A stretch of 64,000 nucleotides of DNA, from the NCBI GenBank assembly GCA_947473305.1, contig CANJCB010000013.1, positions 44,401 through 108,400 on the forward strand, in the 5' to 3' direction. Under the pieces are notes generated by a model. That model had not been told where the DNA came from, did not search any database, and saw only the letters and a list, made by a program, of their open reading frames with translations. Source of the stretch: Rhodospirillales bacterium (lineage in GTDB: Bacteria; Pseudomonadota; Alphaproteobacteria; ATCC43930; CGMCC-115725). A program made the position numbers and the translations under genes. Shown here in pieces: positions 26,103-34,501 of the stretch. Numbering within the stretch: position 1 is the stretch's first letter; the number at the start of each line of letters is the position of its first letter.

Positions 26103-28231
26103 TCGGCGGGAGCCACCTGAGCTTTCGGCAGGCCGATCACCCAGGATCGGATGCGCCAAAGGAACCGGTCGAGAAAGCCTGGATTCTGCACAACGTCGGC
26201 CCGCCAGAACGAAGGGCAGAGGGCGGCGGCGTCCGCCACCTCTGCGCAGAGGCCGCAACCGACGCATTCATTGTTCACATGGGCCACCGGATCGCGCCGC
26301 AGGGGATCGGGCGTATCCTTGAGAGTCAGGGACGGGCAGCCCGAGAGCCGGATGCAGGAATGATCGCCCGTGCAGACCTCGTCATCGACGCCGTATCGGG
26401 TGCGCACGACCCGCTCGCCCGCCGCCAGCTTCTTGGCCGCCAAGGGTTTCACGCGGCGCTGGACCGCAAGCTGGCATTCGGAATTGGCGATGACGACCTT
26501 GAGGCCTTTCTCGGTCGTGGTCATCGCCTCCTTCAAGACGCGCTTCATCTTGCCGACGCTGTAGTTGCGGACCGGCCGGATCCAGCCCACGCCCATCATC
26601 GCCAGCGCCTTCTCGATGGTGACGCGCGGCCGGTTGCCTTCCTTTTTGGATGAGAGGATCGATTGCTGCCCGGTGGCGGAGGTATAGCCGTTGTTCATCA
26701 CGACCAGCACAGAGTCCTGCTGGTTATAGAGCGAGCCCGCGACGCCGCTGACGAGCCCGTTGTGCCAGAAGCCGCCATCGCCCATGACCGAGATGACGCG
26801 CTTGGAAAAATTGGGCGTGACCCCCGCCGAACTCGACAAGCCCAGCCCATAACCCAGGATCGAATTGCCGAGGTTGAAGGGTTCCAGGGTCGAGAAGCTG
26901 TGGCAACCGATGTCCGCCGCGATATGGATCTTGCCAAGATCGCGCTCCAGAAGCTTGATCGCGCTGAAGACCGGCCGCTCGGGACAGCCGACGCAGAAGC
27001 CGGCGGGGCGCTTGGGCAAGGGACCGCCCAAGAGCGCCGCCGCATCCCGCTTGGCGATCCGCGCCCGCTCCGCCGCGGCGCCGATGCCCTTGAGATCGAG
27101 GCCCTGGGGCACCGCGCCCTCGATGAACTTCGTCACCCCTTCCAGCATGACCGAAGCGGTATATTCCCCCCCCATGGGCAGGACCGACTTGCCGACGATC
27201 ACCGTCTGGAGATCGGCCTTCCGCAGCATCGCGTTGAGCGCCTGTTCCAGATAGTCGGGCTGCCCCTCCTCGACCACCAGGACCGCCGTCTTGCCGGCGC
27301 AAAATTCCGTCACTTCGCCGGGCACCAGCGGATAGGTCACATTGAGGCAGAGGATCGGGATCTCGCTCCCGCCGAAAGCGTCCGCCAAGCCCATCTGCTG
27401 GAGCGCCTTCACCACGGAATTGTAGAGCCCGCCCTGAAGGATGATGCCGATTTCCTTGCAGGAGCCCTCGAAATGCTCGTTGAGCTTTTCGCGGCGGATG
27501 AAGTCGAGGGCGGCCGGCAGGCGCACCTCGATCTTGTGCTTTTCCTGGAGGTAGGTCGACGGCGGCAGCGAAATCCGGCCCACGTTGAACACCGGCTCGC
27601 TCAAGCGAGAGAGCGAAGAAACCGCCGGTTTCACATTGTCCTTGGCAATGAAGCGGCCATGGAGATGACAGGCCCGGATCCGGAATTCGGCGATCACCGG
27701 CGTATTGGTCGCTTCCGAAAGCTCGAAGCCCTTGGCAATAAGCTCGACCATCCGGCCGTGGTCGGGCCGGGGATCCATGAGCCACATCTGGGACTTCATG
27801 GCGAAGGCGTGAGTGCGCTCCTGGATGATGGAGGCGCCTTCGCCGTAATCCTCGCCGACGATGATCATGGCGCCGCCGACGACCCCCGCCGAGGCGAGGT
27901 TCGAAAGGGCATCCGAGGCGACATTGGTGCCGACCGTGGATTTCCAGGTCGCCGCCCCCCGGATCGGATAATTGATCGAAGCCGCCAGCATGGCGGCCGC
28001 CGCCGCCTCATTGGCGGAATTTTCGAAATGGACGCCGAGTTCACCCAGGAAACCCTGGCCCTGGGACAAGACGTCGAGCAGATGGGAAACCGGCGCGCCC
28101 TGGTATCCACCGATATAGGAGACGCCCGCCTGGAGCAGCGCCTTGGTGATCGCCATGATCCCCTCGCCCTCGAAGACTTCGCCTTCGCCCTTGCGAAGCT
28201 GTTCGATCTCCTTGGCGAACGACCGTTCCAT
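26099..28231 (-). CDS. iorA: Indolepyruvate ferredoxin oxidoreductase alpha subunit IorA
   Basis: 710-residue TPP enzyme. The N-terminal pyrimidine-binding domain has GVSYIGGYQGAPVSHLLDVL. A TPP-binding domain shows VMGDGGFWHNGLVSG and VVMNNGYTSATGQQ. The C-terminus carries iron-sulfur ligands: CTGDHSCIRLSGCP and a ferredoxin-like CVGCGLC followed by a Cys nine residues on. It takes aromatic 2-oxoacids and passes electrons to ferredoxin. I prefer MERSFAKEIEQL at 28231 as start; an in-frame ATG at 28282 is possible, and neither has a strong ribosome site. Confidence 0.93.
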   Translation of the reverse strand: MERSFAKEIEQLRKGEGEVFEGEGIMAITKALLQAGVSYIGGYQGAPVSHLLDVLSQGQGFLGELGVHFENSANEAAAAAMLAASINYPIRGAATWKSTVGTNVASDALSNLASAGVVGGAMIIVGEDYGEGASIIQERTHAFAMKSQMWLMDPRPDHGRMVELIAKGFELSEATNTPVIAEFRIRACHLHGRFIAKDNVKPAVSSLSRLSEPVFNVGRISLPPSTYLQEKHKIEVRLPAALDFIRREKLNEHFEGSCKEIGIILQGGLYNSVVKALQQMGLADAFGGSEIPILCLNVTYPLVPGEVTEFCAGKTAVLVVEEGQPDYLEQALNAMLRKADLQTVIVGKSVLPMGGEYTASVMLEGVTKFIEGAVPQGLDLKGIGAAAERARIAKRDAAALLGGPLPKRPAGFCVGCPERPVFSAIKLLERDLGKIHIAADIGCHSFSTLEPFNLGNSILGYGLGLSSSAGVTPNFSKRVISVMGDGGFWHNGLVSGVAGSLYNQQDSVLVVMNNGYTSATGQQSILSSKKEGNRPRVTIEKALAMMGVGWIRPVRNYSVGKMKRVLKEAMTTTEKGLKVVIANSECQLAVQRRVKPLAAKKLAAGERVVRTRYGVDDEVCTGDHSCIRLSGCPSLTLKDTPDPLRRDPVAHVNNECVGCGLCAEVADAAALCPSFWRADVVQNPGFLDRFLWRIRSWVIGLPKAQVAPAE

Positions 28232-28360
28232 GCTGTCTGTCCCCTGCGTTCCCTGCCCCAGAGTGCCATGAAGCGGCAACAAAGCCCAGAAGCACGGCGT
28301 GATTGCATAAAATGCAGTGAATCCACTTCTGAGGGTGATTACTTCATGGTATGAAAGACT

Positions 28361-30112
28361 ATGGCAAGGATGCTCGATGCTTCCGGCCGTTTCCCTGTAG
28401 GAGCTGACCGCCGGGTCGCATCGGTCTCTCCTCCGCTTGACTCGGGAACGGCTTTCACGCTTCGCGCCTGGTTGCCGACGTCCCTGGCGGGCGTCGGGCC
28501 TTTTGGCTGGTTCGCCGCCAATATCGTGGTTGTGGCGCTCTATTTCGCGCTTGGCCTGATCGTCAGTTGGTTCTTCGCATCTTACGGTCTCTTTCCGGCG
28601 CCCATATGGCTACCGGCGAGTCTGGCCGTCGTCGCGGCGATGATCGGCAATATCTGGCTTTTGCCGGGCATCTTCCTCGGGTCCTTCCTGACCAACGAGG
28701 TCCTGTTCGCTCCACCGCTCCATGTCACCGCGATCATCTCCCTGACCAATGCGCTGGGGCCGGTGGCGGGGGCGCTGTTGCTGCATCGGCTGCGGCCGGA
28801 GCGTGGCCTCTTCACCTCCTTCGCCGGGGTCATGGCGTTTCTTTTGGCCACCACCTTGGTCAACCCGGCGATCAGCGCCTTCGGCGGTGCGGTGGCGATC
28901 AGCATCGGGCAGAACGCAACTCTCTCAAGCTTCTATGCGGTCTGGGTCAATTGGCTGCTCACCGACAGCGGAGGCACGCTTTACCTGGCGCCGGCCGTCA
29001 TCCTCTGGCTCGGCCTCGAACAGGATAACCGCTGGCGAGAGACCGGCTGGACACCCAGCCAGCGCGAAATCATCGTCTGGGCGGTCATCGCGCTCGCCGC
29101 CTTCGCGCTCTTCCTGACCCCGCCCCTGAAGGGCTTCGACATCCGGGCCGCCTTTCCCTTCCTGCTGGTGGTGCCGATCTCCTGGATCGCGCTGCGCATG
29201 TCCCAGCGCGCGGCCTATACCCTGGTATCCCTGGTCGCGATCGTCGCGACGGTTGGCACGGTCGCGGGATATGGCCCCTTCCAAGGCTCTATCCTCGCCA
29301 ATCCGCTGCAACTCGTCGGGACCCTCGTCGTCGTCCTCGCGATGAACGTGCTGACCATCGTCGCTCTCGTCAACGAGCGTCGCGAAGCGCAGATCGCCAA
29401 CGAGGTGAAGTCGCGCTTCCTGGCCAATGCGAGCCACGAACTGCGCACGCCGCTGAACGCGATCATTGGCTTCTCCCAGATGATCAATCATGAGGTCTTC
29501 GGACCCATCGCCAACAAGCGTTATGCCGAATATGCCTCGCATATCCAGACCAGCGGCGAGCAGCTCCTGGCGCTGATCGACGATCTTCTCGACCTCTCGA
29601 AGATCGAAGCGGGGCGCGTCGAGATCCGGGAGGAGGACGTTCCCCTGAAGGATGCCGTCACCCAGGCGATCGAACTCATCGAGGTCCAGGCGAGCGCGAA
29701 ATCGATCCCGATCCGGGTCGATCTCAAATGTCCCGAGGCCATCCTCAAGGCAGATAAGACCGCGCTTCGGCAGATCCTGCTCAACCTGCTGTCGAACGCC
29801 GTCAAATTCACTCCGGGCTACGGCAAGATCGGGGTCACCGCAAAGCTTGGACCGGAGGGCGAACTCGTCATCGACGTCACGGACACGGGCATCGGGATCG
29901 CGGATAGCGATCTGGAGCGGGTCTTCTCTCCCTTCGAGCGGGCACGGGAAAGCATCGACGGGAAGTTCGAGGGCACGGGCCTGGGTCTCGCCATCTCGCG
30001 AGGCCTCGTGGCGTTGCATGGCGGCACCATCACCCTCAGCAGCGTGCTCGGCCAGGGCACGACGGCGACCGTCACCCTGCCTCCCGACCGGGTCCACGCG
30101 AAGTCGGCTTAG
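28361..30112 (+). CDS. MASE1-domain sensor histidine kinase
   Basis: 583-residue membrane kinase. The first 335 or so residues contain about eight hydrophobic helices with the MASE1 pattern (NIVVVALYFALGLIVSWFFA, ANPLQLVGTLVVVLAMNVL). HisKA follows with His359 in NASHELRTPLNAIIGFSQM, then an HATPase domain with LLNLLSNAVKFTP, DTGIGIADSDLERVFSPFERA and EGTGLGLAIS. No receiver domain and no response-regulator gene are nearby, so it is an orphan kinase. The MASE1 signal is not known in general. It overlaps the convergent Nudix gene by 4 bases. Confidence 0.94.
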   Translation: MARMLDASGRFPVGADRRVASVSPPLDSGTAFTLRAWLPTSLAGVGPFGWFAANIVVVALYFALGLIVSWFFASYGLFPAPIWLPASLAVVAAMIGNIWLLPGIFLGSFLTNEVLFAPPLHVTAIISLTNALGPVAGALLLHRLRPERGLFTSFAGVMAFLLATTLVNPAISAFGGAVAISIGQNATLSSFYAVWVNWLLTDSGGTLYLAPAVILWLGLEQDNRWRETGWTPSQREIIVWAVIALAAFALFLTPPLKGFDIRAAFPFLLVVPISWIALRMSQRAAYTLVSLVAIVATVGTVAGYGPFQGSILANPLQLVGTLVVVLAMNVLTIVALVNERREAQIANEVKSRFLANASHELRTPLNAIIGFSQMINHEVFGPIANKRYAEYASHIQTSGEQLLALIDDLLDLSKIEAGRVEIREEDVPLKDAVTQAIELIEVQASAKSIPIRVDLKCPEAILKADKTALRQILLNLLSNAVKFTPGYGKIGVTAKLGPEGELVIDVTDTGIGIADSDLERVFSPFERARESIDGKFEGTGLGLAISRGLVALHGGTITLSSVLGQGTTATVTLPPDRVHAKSA

Positions 30113-30585
30113 GCCTGCCTCTGGCGCTCCCGGAAGGCAGCGGCGAAACGCAGGATCAAGTCGCGCAATTCCGGCTCCCACACCAGTTCCGCCGCTTCTT
30201 CCGGCAGCATCCAGCGGGTGACCCGCTGCTTCTTCTCGCGCCATTTCTTGCGCTGCTTCTGAACCAGCAGCGGAAAGACATCGACGCGGCAGATGACCGG
30301 GACATCGTGCTTCAGGCGCTTCTCATAGTGAAAGAAACCGAGGGGCTTCTTGCCGATGGTTCCTTCGAGCCCGGCTTCCTGCCGGGCCTCCAGCGCGGCG
30401 CAGACATGGGGGGCCTTCTCCTCGATGGGCCAGCCCTTGGGAATGATCCAGCGCCGCGTCTCGCGCGACGAGATCAGCATAACCTCCAACCGATCCAGAA
30501 ACCGATGGGGCAGCGCGCCGTACTGGGTTCTCGCTTCGGGCTCCGGATCACCGGGCGATGCCGCTCCGCCTGCTCCGCCGCTCAT
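30109..30585 (-). CDS. Nudix hydrolase family protein, divergent Nudix box
   Basis: 158 residues with IPKGWPIEEKAPHVCAALEARQEAGLEG in the Nudix-box position, resembling diphosphoinositol/diadenosine polyphosphate hydrolases. Against GX5EX7REUXEEXGU the Arg of RE is Leu and the first Glu of the EE pair is Gln, so metal binding may be altered. The C-terminus is basic. Its ATG overlaps the end of pit by 4 bases, so it belongs to the DUF47-pit-Nudix unit under the PHO box. Polyphosphate- or pyrophosphate-containing substrates would fit. Confidence 0.88.
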   Translation of the reverse strand: MSGGAGGAASPGDPEPEARTQYGALPHRFLDRLEVMLISSRETRRWIIPKGWPIEEKAPHVCAALEARQEAGLEGTIGKKPLGFFHYEKRLKHDVPVICRVDVFPLLVQKQRKKWREKKQRVTRWMLPEEAAELVWEPELRDLILRFAAAFRERQRQA

Positions 30586-31586
30586 CCCAGCTTCACGGAA
30601 ATTGTGTAGAAGATCGCAGCGATCAGGGCAGTCGCCGGCATGGTTAGCACCCAGGCGATCACGATGTCCTTGGCGACGCCCCAGCGCACCGCCGACACCC
30701 GCCGCGACGCGCCGACGCCGATGATCGCCCCCGTGATCGTATGGGTGGTGGAGACGGGAATACCGAAGTGCGTGGCGAGGAAGAGCGTGATCGCCCCGCC
30801 CGTCTCGGCGCAGAAGCCCTGCATGGGCGTCAGCCGGGTGATCTTCGAGCCCATGGTATGGACGATCCGCCAGCCGCCAAAGAGCGTTCCGAGCCCCATA
30901 GCCGCCTGACAGGTCAGCACCACCCAGAGCGGCACATGGAACTCGCTTCCCAACATCCCTTGGGAATAGAGCAATACGGCGATGATGCCCATGGTCTTCT
31001 GCGCGTCATTCCCGCCATGCCCCAGGGAATAGAAAGACGCGGAGACGAATTGCAGCATGCGGAAATAGCCATCCACCGCGAGCGGGGTCGAGCGGATGAA
31101 GAGCCAGGACACGGCCAGCACCAGCATCAGGGCGAGGAGGAAGCCTAGGAGCGGTGAGACGACGATGGCCCCCGCCGTCTTGAAGAAACCGGTCCAGACC
31201 ACGGCGCTGAAGCCGGCCTTGGCGATACCCGCGCCCACGAGGCCGCCGATCAAGGCGTGAGAGCTGCTGGAAGGGATCCCCGCGAGCCAGGTCAGCACGT
31301 TCCAGATGATCGCTCCCATGAGCGCGCCGAGGATCACATGGGTGTCGACGATCTCCGCGGAGACGATCCCCGTCCCGACCGTCTGCGCCACGCTCAGGCC
31401 GAAAAAGAGAAAGGCGATGAAGTTGAAGAAAGCCGCCCAGAACACCGCGTATTTCGGCGAAAGGACCCGCGTCGAAACAATCGTCGCGATCGAATTCGCG
31501 GCATCGTGCAGCCCGTTCAGGAAATCGAAAAGCAGGGCGATCCCGATCAGCACAATCAGGAAGGTGAGCGGAACCTGGGCCTCCAC
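30582..31586 (-). CDS. pit: Inorganic phosphate transporter, PiT family
   Basis: 334-residue inner-membrane phosphate:cation symporter with about ten helices. Both PiT signature halves are present: DFLNGLHDAANSIATIVSTRVL near the N-terminus and SLGHGGNDAQKTMGIIAVLLYS near residue 200. The length is that of the short bacterial/archaeal type. It follows the DUF47 gene after 18 bases, the usual PiT-accessory pairing, and is followed by the Nudix gene. Confidence 0.96.
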   Translation of the reverse strand: MEAQVPLTFLIVLIGIALLFDFLNGLHDAANSIATIVSTRVLSPKYAVFWAAFFNFIAFLFFGLSVAQTVGTGIVSAEIVDTHVILGALMGAIIWNVLTWLAGIPSSSSHALIGGLVGAGIAKAGFSAVVWTGFFKTAGAIVVSPLLGFLLALMLVLAVSWLFIRSTPLAVDGYFRMLQFVSASFYSLGHGGNDAQKTMGIIAVLLYSQGMLGSEFHVPLWVVLTCQAAMGLGTLFGGWRIVHTMGSKITRLTPMQGFCAETGGAITLFLATHFGIPVSTTHTITGAIIGVGASRRVSAVRWGVAKDIVIAWVLTMPATALIAAIFYTISVKLG

Positions 31587-31604
31587 GGGGCTTTCCTCCC
31601 GCGC

Positions 31605-32249
31605 TCAGACGTGCTCGATGACGATATCGTTGACCCGGTTCGCCACATCCTCGAACCGGTCCACCACCTTCTCCAGATGTTCGTAGACCACCTGCCCAAT
31701 GATGAAGCCCATGGGATCCGTCGGGCCAAAGCGCTGGAGCAGCGCCTTGAGTCCCAGGTCATGAAGCTCGTCGGAGCGCTCTTCCAGCTGGCGGATTTCT
31801 TCGGTCAGGGTCTGCAGCCGAACCGTTTCCTTCTTCATCGTGCCGAGGAGCTTGACCACCTCGGCGGTGACGGAGGCCGATTTGACGATGATGTCACCCA
31901 GTTCCTGCATCAGCGGTTCGAAAGTGCGGATCTCGTAAAGACCGATGGCCTTGGCGGTCTGGCGCATCTGGTCGATCGCATCGTCCATGGAAGAGATGAG
32001 GCTGGTGATATCGCTCCGGTCGAAAGGGGTGATGAAGGTCCGCCGCACCGCCTGCATCACCTCCTTGGTAATGTCGTCGGCCTGCATCTCGTAACGCATC
32101 ACGCGGCCGCAGGCCTCCGGGATCGCGTCTCCGCCGGCAAGCGCGTCGCGAAGCGCCTGGGCGCCCAGGATCAGGGTCTGTCCATGCCGGTTGAAAAGAT
32201 CGAAGAAGCGGTCTTCCTTGGGCATGAGGGCCTGGAACCAGCCAAGCAT
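31605..32249 (-). CDS. DUF47 (PhoU-like) PiT accessory protein
   Basis: 214-residue all-helical cytoplasmic protein of the DUF47 group, which is distantly PhoU-like and routinely encoded just before pit. Landmarks are FQALMPKEDRFFDLFNRHG at the start, YEMQADDITKEVMQAVRRTFITPFDRSDI in the middle and VYEHLEKVVDRFEDVANRVNDIVIEHV at the end. It is thought to control the transporter. The start at 32249 (MLGWFQ) has AGGAG 8 bases upstream; the open frame further up lacks one. Confidence 0.94.
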   Translation of the reverse strand: MLGWFQALMPKEDRFFDLFNRHGQTLILGAQALRDALAGGDAIPEACGRVMRYEMQADDITKEVMQAVRRTFITPFDRSDITSLISSMDDAIDQMRQTAKAIGLYEIRTFEPLMQELGDIIVKSASVTAEVVKLLGTMKKETVRLQTLTEEIRQLEERSDELHDLGLKALLQRFGPTDPMGFIIGQVVYEHLEKVVDRFEDVANRVNDIVIEHV

Positions 32250-32321
32250 TCGCAACTCCTGAAACTCGAAATCGGCACCAATCCGCACAATGAGCGATAG
32301 ACAATCGAATGTGAAGGTTTG

Positions 32322-32339
32322 ATGACGGTTTTATGACGC
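32322..32339 (-). promoter_or_regulatory. PHO box before the DUF47-pit-Nudix unit
   Basis: On the minus strand the 18 bases read GCGTCATAAAACCGTCAT, 14 of 18 like the PhoB consensus CTGTCATAAATCTGTCAT, with two GTCAT direct repeats 11 bases apart and a weaker third repeat (TTCAC) one turn on. It ends 72 bases before the DUF47 start. Phosphate limitation via PhoB would therefore act on this unit. Confidence 0.7.
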
Positions 32340-32426
32340 TCCTGTCCCATCCCTCATGGCTTGCGCAAAAGCCGCCTTGCGGGTCCAATAAGCGCACCAG
32401 CCGAAGAGTTGGAGCAGGAGGAACCC

Positions 32427-32633
32427 ATGACCGATCCCGCCGCCGTCTCCCGCGCAGATTTCGACGCGCTTTGCCGCCTCCAGAACCTGACCATGCTGCC
32501 GGGCGAAGCCGACCGCCTTTTCGAGGCTTATAAGAAGCTGAGGGTTCTCCTCGCCAGGATCCCCTATGACGGGGACATCTTCGAGGAGCCGTCGCCGGTC
32601 TGGGCCCCGGGCGTCAGGAGGCTGACGCGATGA
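32427..32633 (+). CDS. Small AtzG-like (DUF4089) amidase partner
   Basis: 68 residues (DPAAVSRADFDALCRLQNL, LFEAYKKLRVLLARIP). It resembles the small helical AtzG/GatC-like proteins encoded just before amidase-signature hydrolases, which help assembly or activity. GGAGCAGGAGG upstream fixes the ATG at 32427. Its stop overlaps the amidase start by 4 bases. Part of this assignment rests on gene order. Confidence 0.8.
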   Translation: MTDPAAVSRADFDALCRLQNLTMLPGEADRLFEAYKKLRVLLARIPYDGDIFEEPSPVWAPGVRRLTR

Positions 32634-34018
32634 GCGCCCCCGCCTATCTCACGCTCGCCGAAGCCTCCCTGCTGATCAAGAACCGGGAGTTGTCGCCGGT
32701 CACCCTGACCGAGCGCTGTTTCAAGCGCGCCGACAAGCTCCAGCCCCACCTCCATGCCTTCGTGCTGATGACCCGCGACACGGCCATGGCGGAGGCCCGC
32801 AAGGCCGAAGCCGAAATCGCGGCCGGACGGTGGCTGGGGCCGATGCATGGCATTCCCATTGGGATCAAGGATATCTATTCGACCAGGGGTGTCCCCACGA
32901 CCTGCCATTCCAACCTGCTGAAGGATCACGTCCCCAGCGAGGATGCCGAAACGGTCCGCCGCCTCAAGGAGGCGGGCGCGGTCATCATGGGCAAGCTCGC
33001 CACCGACGAATTCGCTTTCGGAACGGGCACGAACCTGCCCTTTCCCGTCGCCCGCAATCCCTGGAACGTCGACCATGTGCCGAGCGGTTCGTCGAGCGGC
33101 TCGGGCGTCGGGCTGGCGACCGGCCAGTTCCTGGGCGCGACCGGCTCCGACACCGGCGGTTCGATCCGGAGCCCTGCCGCTTCCAACGGCGTCGCGGGCA
33201 TCAAGCCGACCTATGGCCTCGTAAGCCGGGCCGGCATCTTCCCCTTGAGCTTCACGGCCGATACGGCCGGCCCCATGGGGTGGACGACGGAAGATTGCGC
33301 GATCCAGCTTCAGGTCATGGCGGGCTACGACCCCAAGGATCCAGCCTCGGTGGATCTGCCGCTCCCCGACTACCATCAGGAACTCGGCAAGCCGGCGAAG
33401 GGCCTGAAAGTCGGCGTGATCCGGCACTTTTACGAAGGCCGGGACGGCTCGGATCCCGAAACCATCGGCATCTTCAACCAGGCTTACGACGCGATGCGCG
33501 GCCTCGGGGTCGAACTCAGGGACGTCACCCTGCCGGATCTCATGGATTTCCATGCCTGCGGACGGGCTGTGATCCTGCCGGAGATCTATGCGATCCACCG
33601 CGCGATGCTGGAGAAGACGCCGGAACTTTACGGTGAAATCACCCGCGAACGGGCTCGGCTCGGCGCATTGGTGACGAGTGAGGAATACCACCGCGGCCAG
33701 CGTTTTCGGCGACAGTTGATAGATCGTATCCTGAAGAGCATGGAGGGCCTCGATCTCCTGATTGCCCCATCGGCCTATGGCGCACCGGCCCACGTCAGCG
33801 AGATCGAGATATTCCCCTACTTCGGAAAGCCCAATCTCAGCATGCCATTCAACCTCTCCGGTCAGCCGGCCCATGCGATCTGCGTTGGTTTCGGCAGAGA
33901 GGGGCTGCCACGGTCGCTCCAGATCGTCGGGCGGCATTTCGATGAAGCAACGGTCTTGCGTCTGGGCCACGCCTATGAGAAGGCGACGCCCTGGCGGGAT
34001 CGGAGACCCGCAGTTTAG
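32630..34018 (+). CDS. Amidase (amidase signature family)
   Basis: 462-residue cytoplasmic hydrolase. The Ser-cisSer-Lys triad can be read: Lys80 in GIPIGIKDIYSTRG, cis-Ser about 155 in PSGSSSGSG, and nucleophile Ser178 in GSDTGGSIRSPA. It hydrolyses an amide; with the AtzG-like partner it resembles allophanate- or biuret-pathway amidases, but no urea carboxylase is nearby, so the substrate is open. No GatB is present, so it is not a tRNA amidotransferase unit. Confidence 0.93.
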   Translation: MSAPAYLTLAEASLLIKNRELSPVTLTERCFKRADKLQPHLHAFVLMTRDTAMAEARKAEAEIAAGRWLGPMHGIPIGIKDIYSTRGVPTTCHSNLLKDHVPSEDAETVRRLKEAGAVIMGKLATDEFAFGTGTNLPFPVARNPWNVDHVPSGSSSGSGVGLATGQFLGATGSDTGGSIRSPAASNGVAGIKPTYGLVSRAGIFPLSFTADTAGPMGWTTEDCAIQLQVMAGYDPKDPASVDLPLPDYHQELGKPAKGLKVGVIRHFYEGRDGSDPETIGIFNQAYDAMRGLGVELRDVTLPDLMDFHACGRAVILPEIYAIHRAMLEKTPELYGEITRERARLGALVTSEEYHRGQRFRRQLIDRILKSMEGLDLLIAPSAYGAPAHVSEIEIFPYFGKPNLSMPFNLSGQPAHAICVGFGREGLPRSLQIVGRHFDEATVLRLGHAYEKATPWRDRRPAV

Positions 34019-34036
34019 GATCAAGCAAACGACCCC

Positions 34037-34501
34037 ATGACCGAAATCTATGTGGATGCGGACGCCTGTCCGGTACGGGATGAGACCTATCGCGTGGCGC
34101 AGCGCCTGAAGATCCCCGTCTGGGTCGTCTCCAACGGGTCGCGGCCGATCCTGCCGTCGCGCGATCCCTCCATTCGGATGATCGTCGTGAACGAGGGCGC
34201 CGATGCGGCGGACGACTGGATCGCCGAGCGGATCGGGAAAGGCGACATCTGCGTCACCGCCGATATCCCCCTGGCCGCCCGCTGCCTCGACAAGGGCGGG
34301 GAAGCCCTGGCGCCCAAGGGAAACATCTGGACCCGGGACAATATCGGCAACGCGCTGGCGGGACGCGAAGTCTCGCGGCATCTGCGGGAATTGGGGGTCG
34401 CGAGCGGGGGAGCCGCCCCTTTCTCGAAGCAGGACCGGTCGCGTTTCCTCAATGCGCTGGACAAGCTCGCCCAGGCGGCGCTCCGCCAGCCTCAGCGCTG
34501 A
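34037..34501 (+). CDS. DUF188 (YaiI/YqxD) family protein
   Basis: 154 residues of a widespread NYN/PIN-like family of unknown function. Motifs visible are IYVDADACPVRDE at the N-terminus and DICVTADIPLAARCLDKGGEALAPKGNIW, with conserved acidic residues suggesting a metal-dependent nuclease-like fold. It lies 18 bases after the amidase, possibly co-transcribed. Its last 10 bases overlap the convergent Lon-like gene. Confidence 0.92.
   Translation: MTEIYVDADACPVRDETYRVAQRLKIPVWVVSNGSRPILPSRDPSIRMIVVNEGADAADDWIAERIGKGDICVTADIPLAARCLDKGGEALAPKGNIWTRDNIGNALAGREVSRHLRELGVASGGAAPFSKQDRSRFLNALDKLAQAALRQPQR

Noticed and set aside
26663..28354. Long open frame antisense to iorA (also 6625-8382, 36903-38549, 43647-45944, 53198-54739)
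   Set aside because: These mirror real genes in GC-rich DNA, have Arg/Gly/Asp-rich low-information text, and no family motifs or ribosome sites; the opposite strand has clear motifs.
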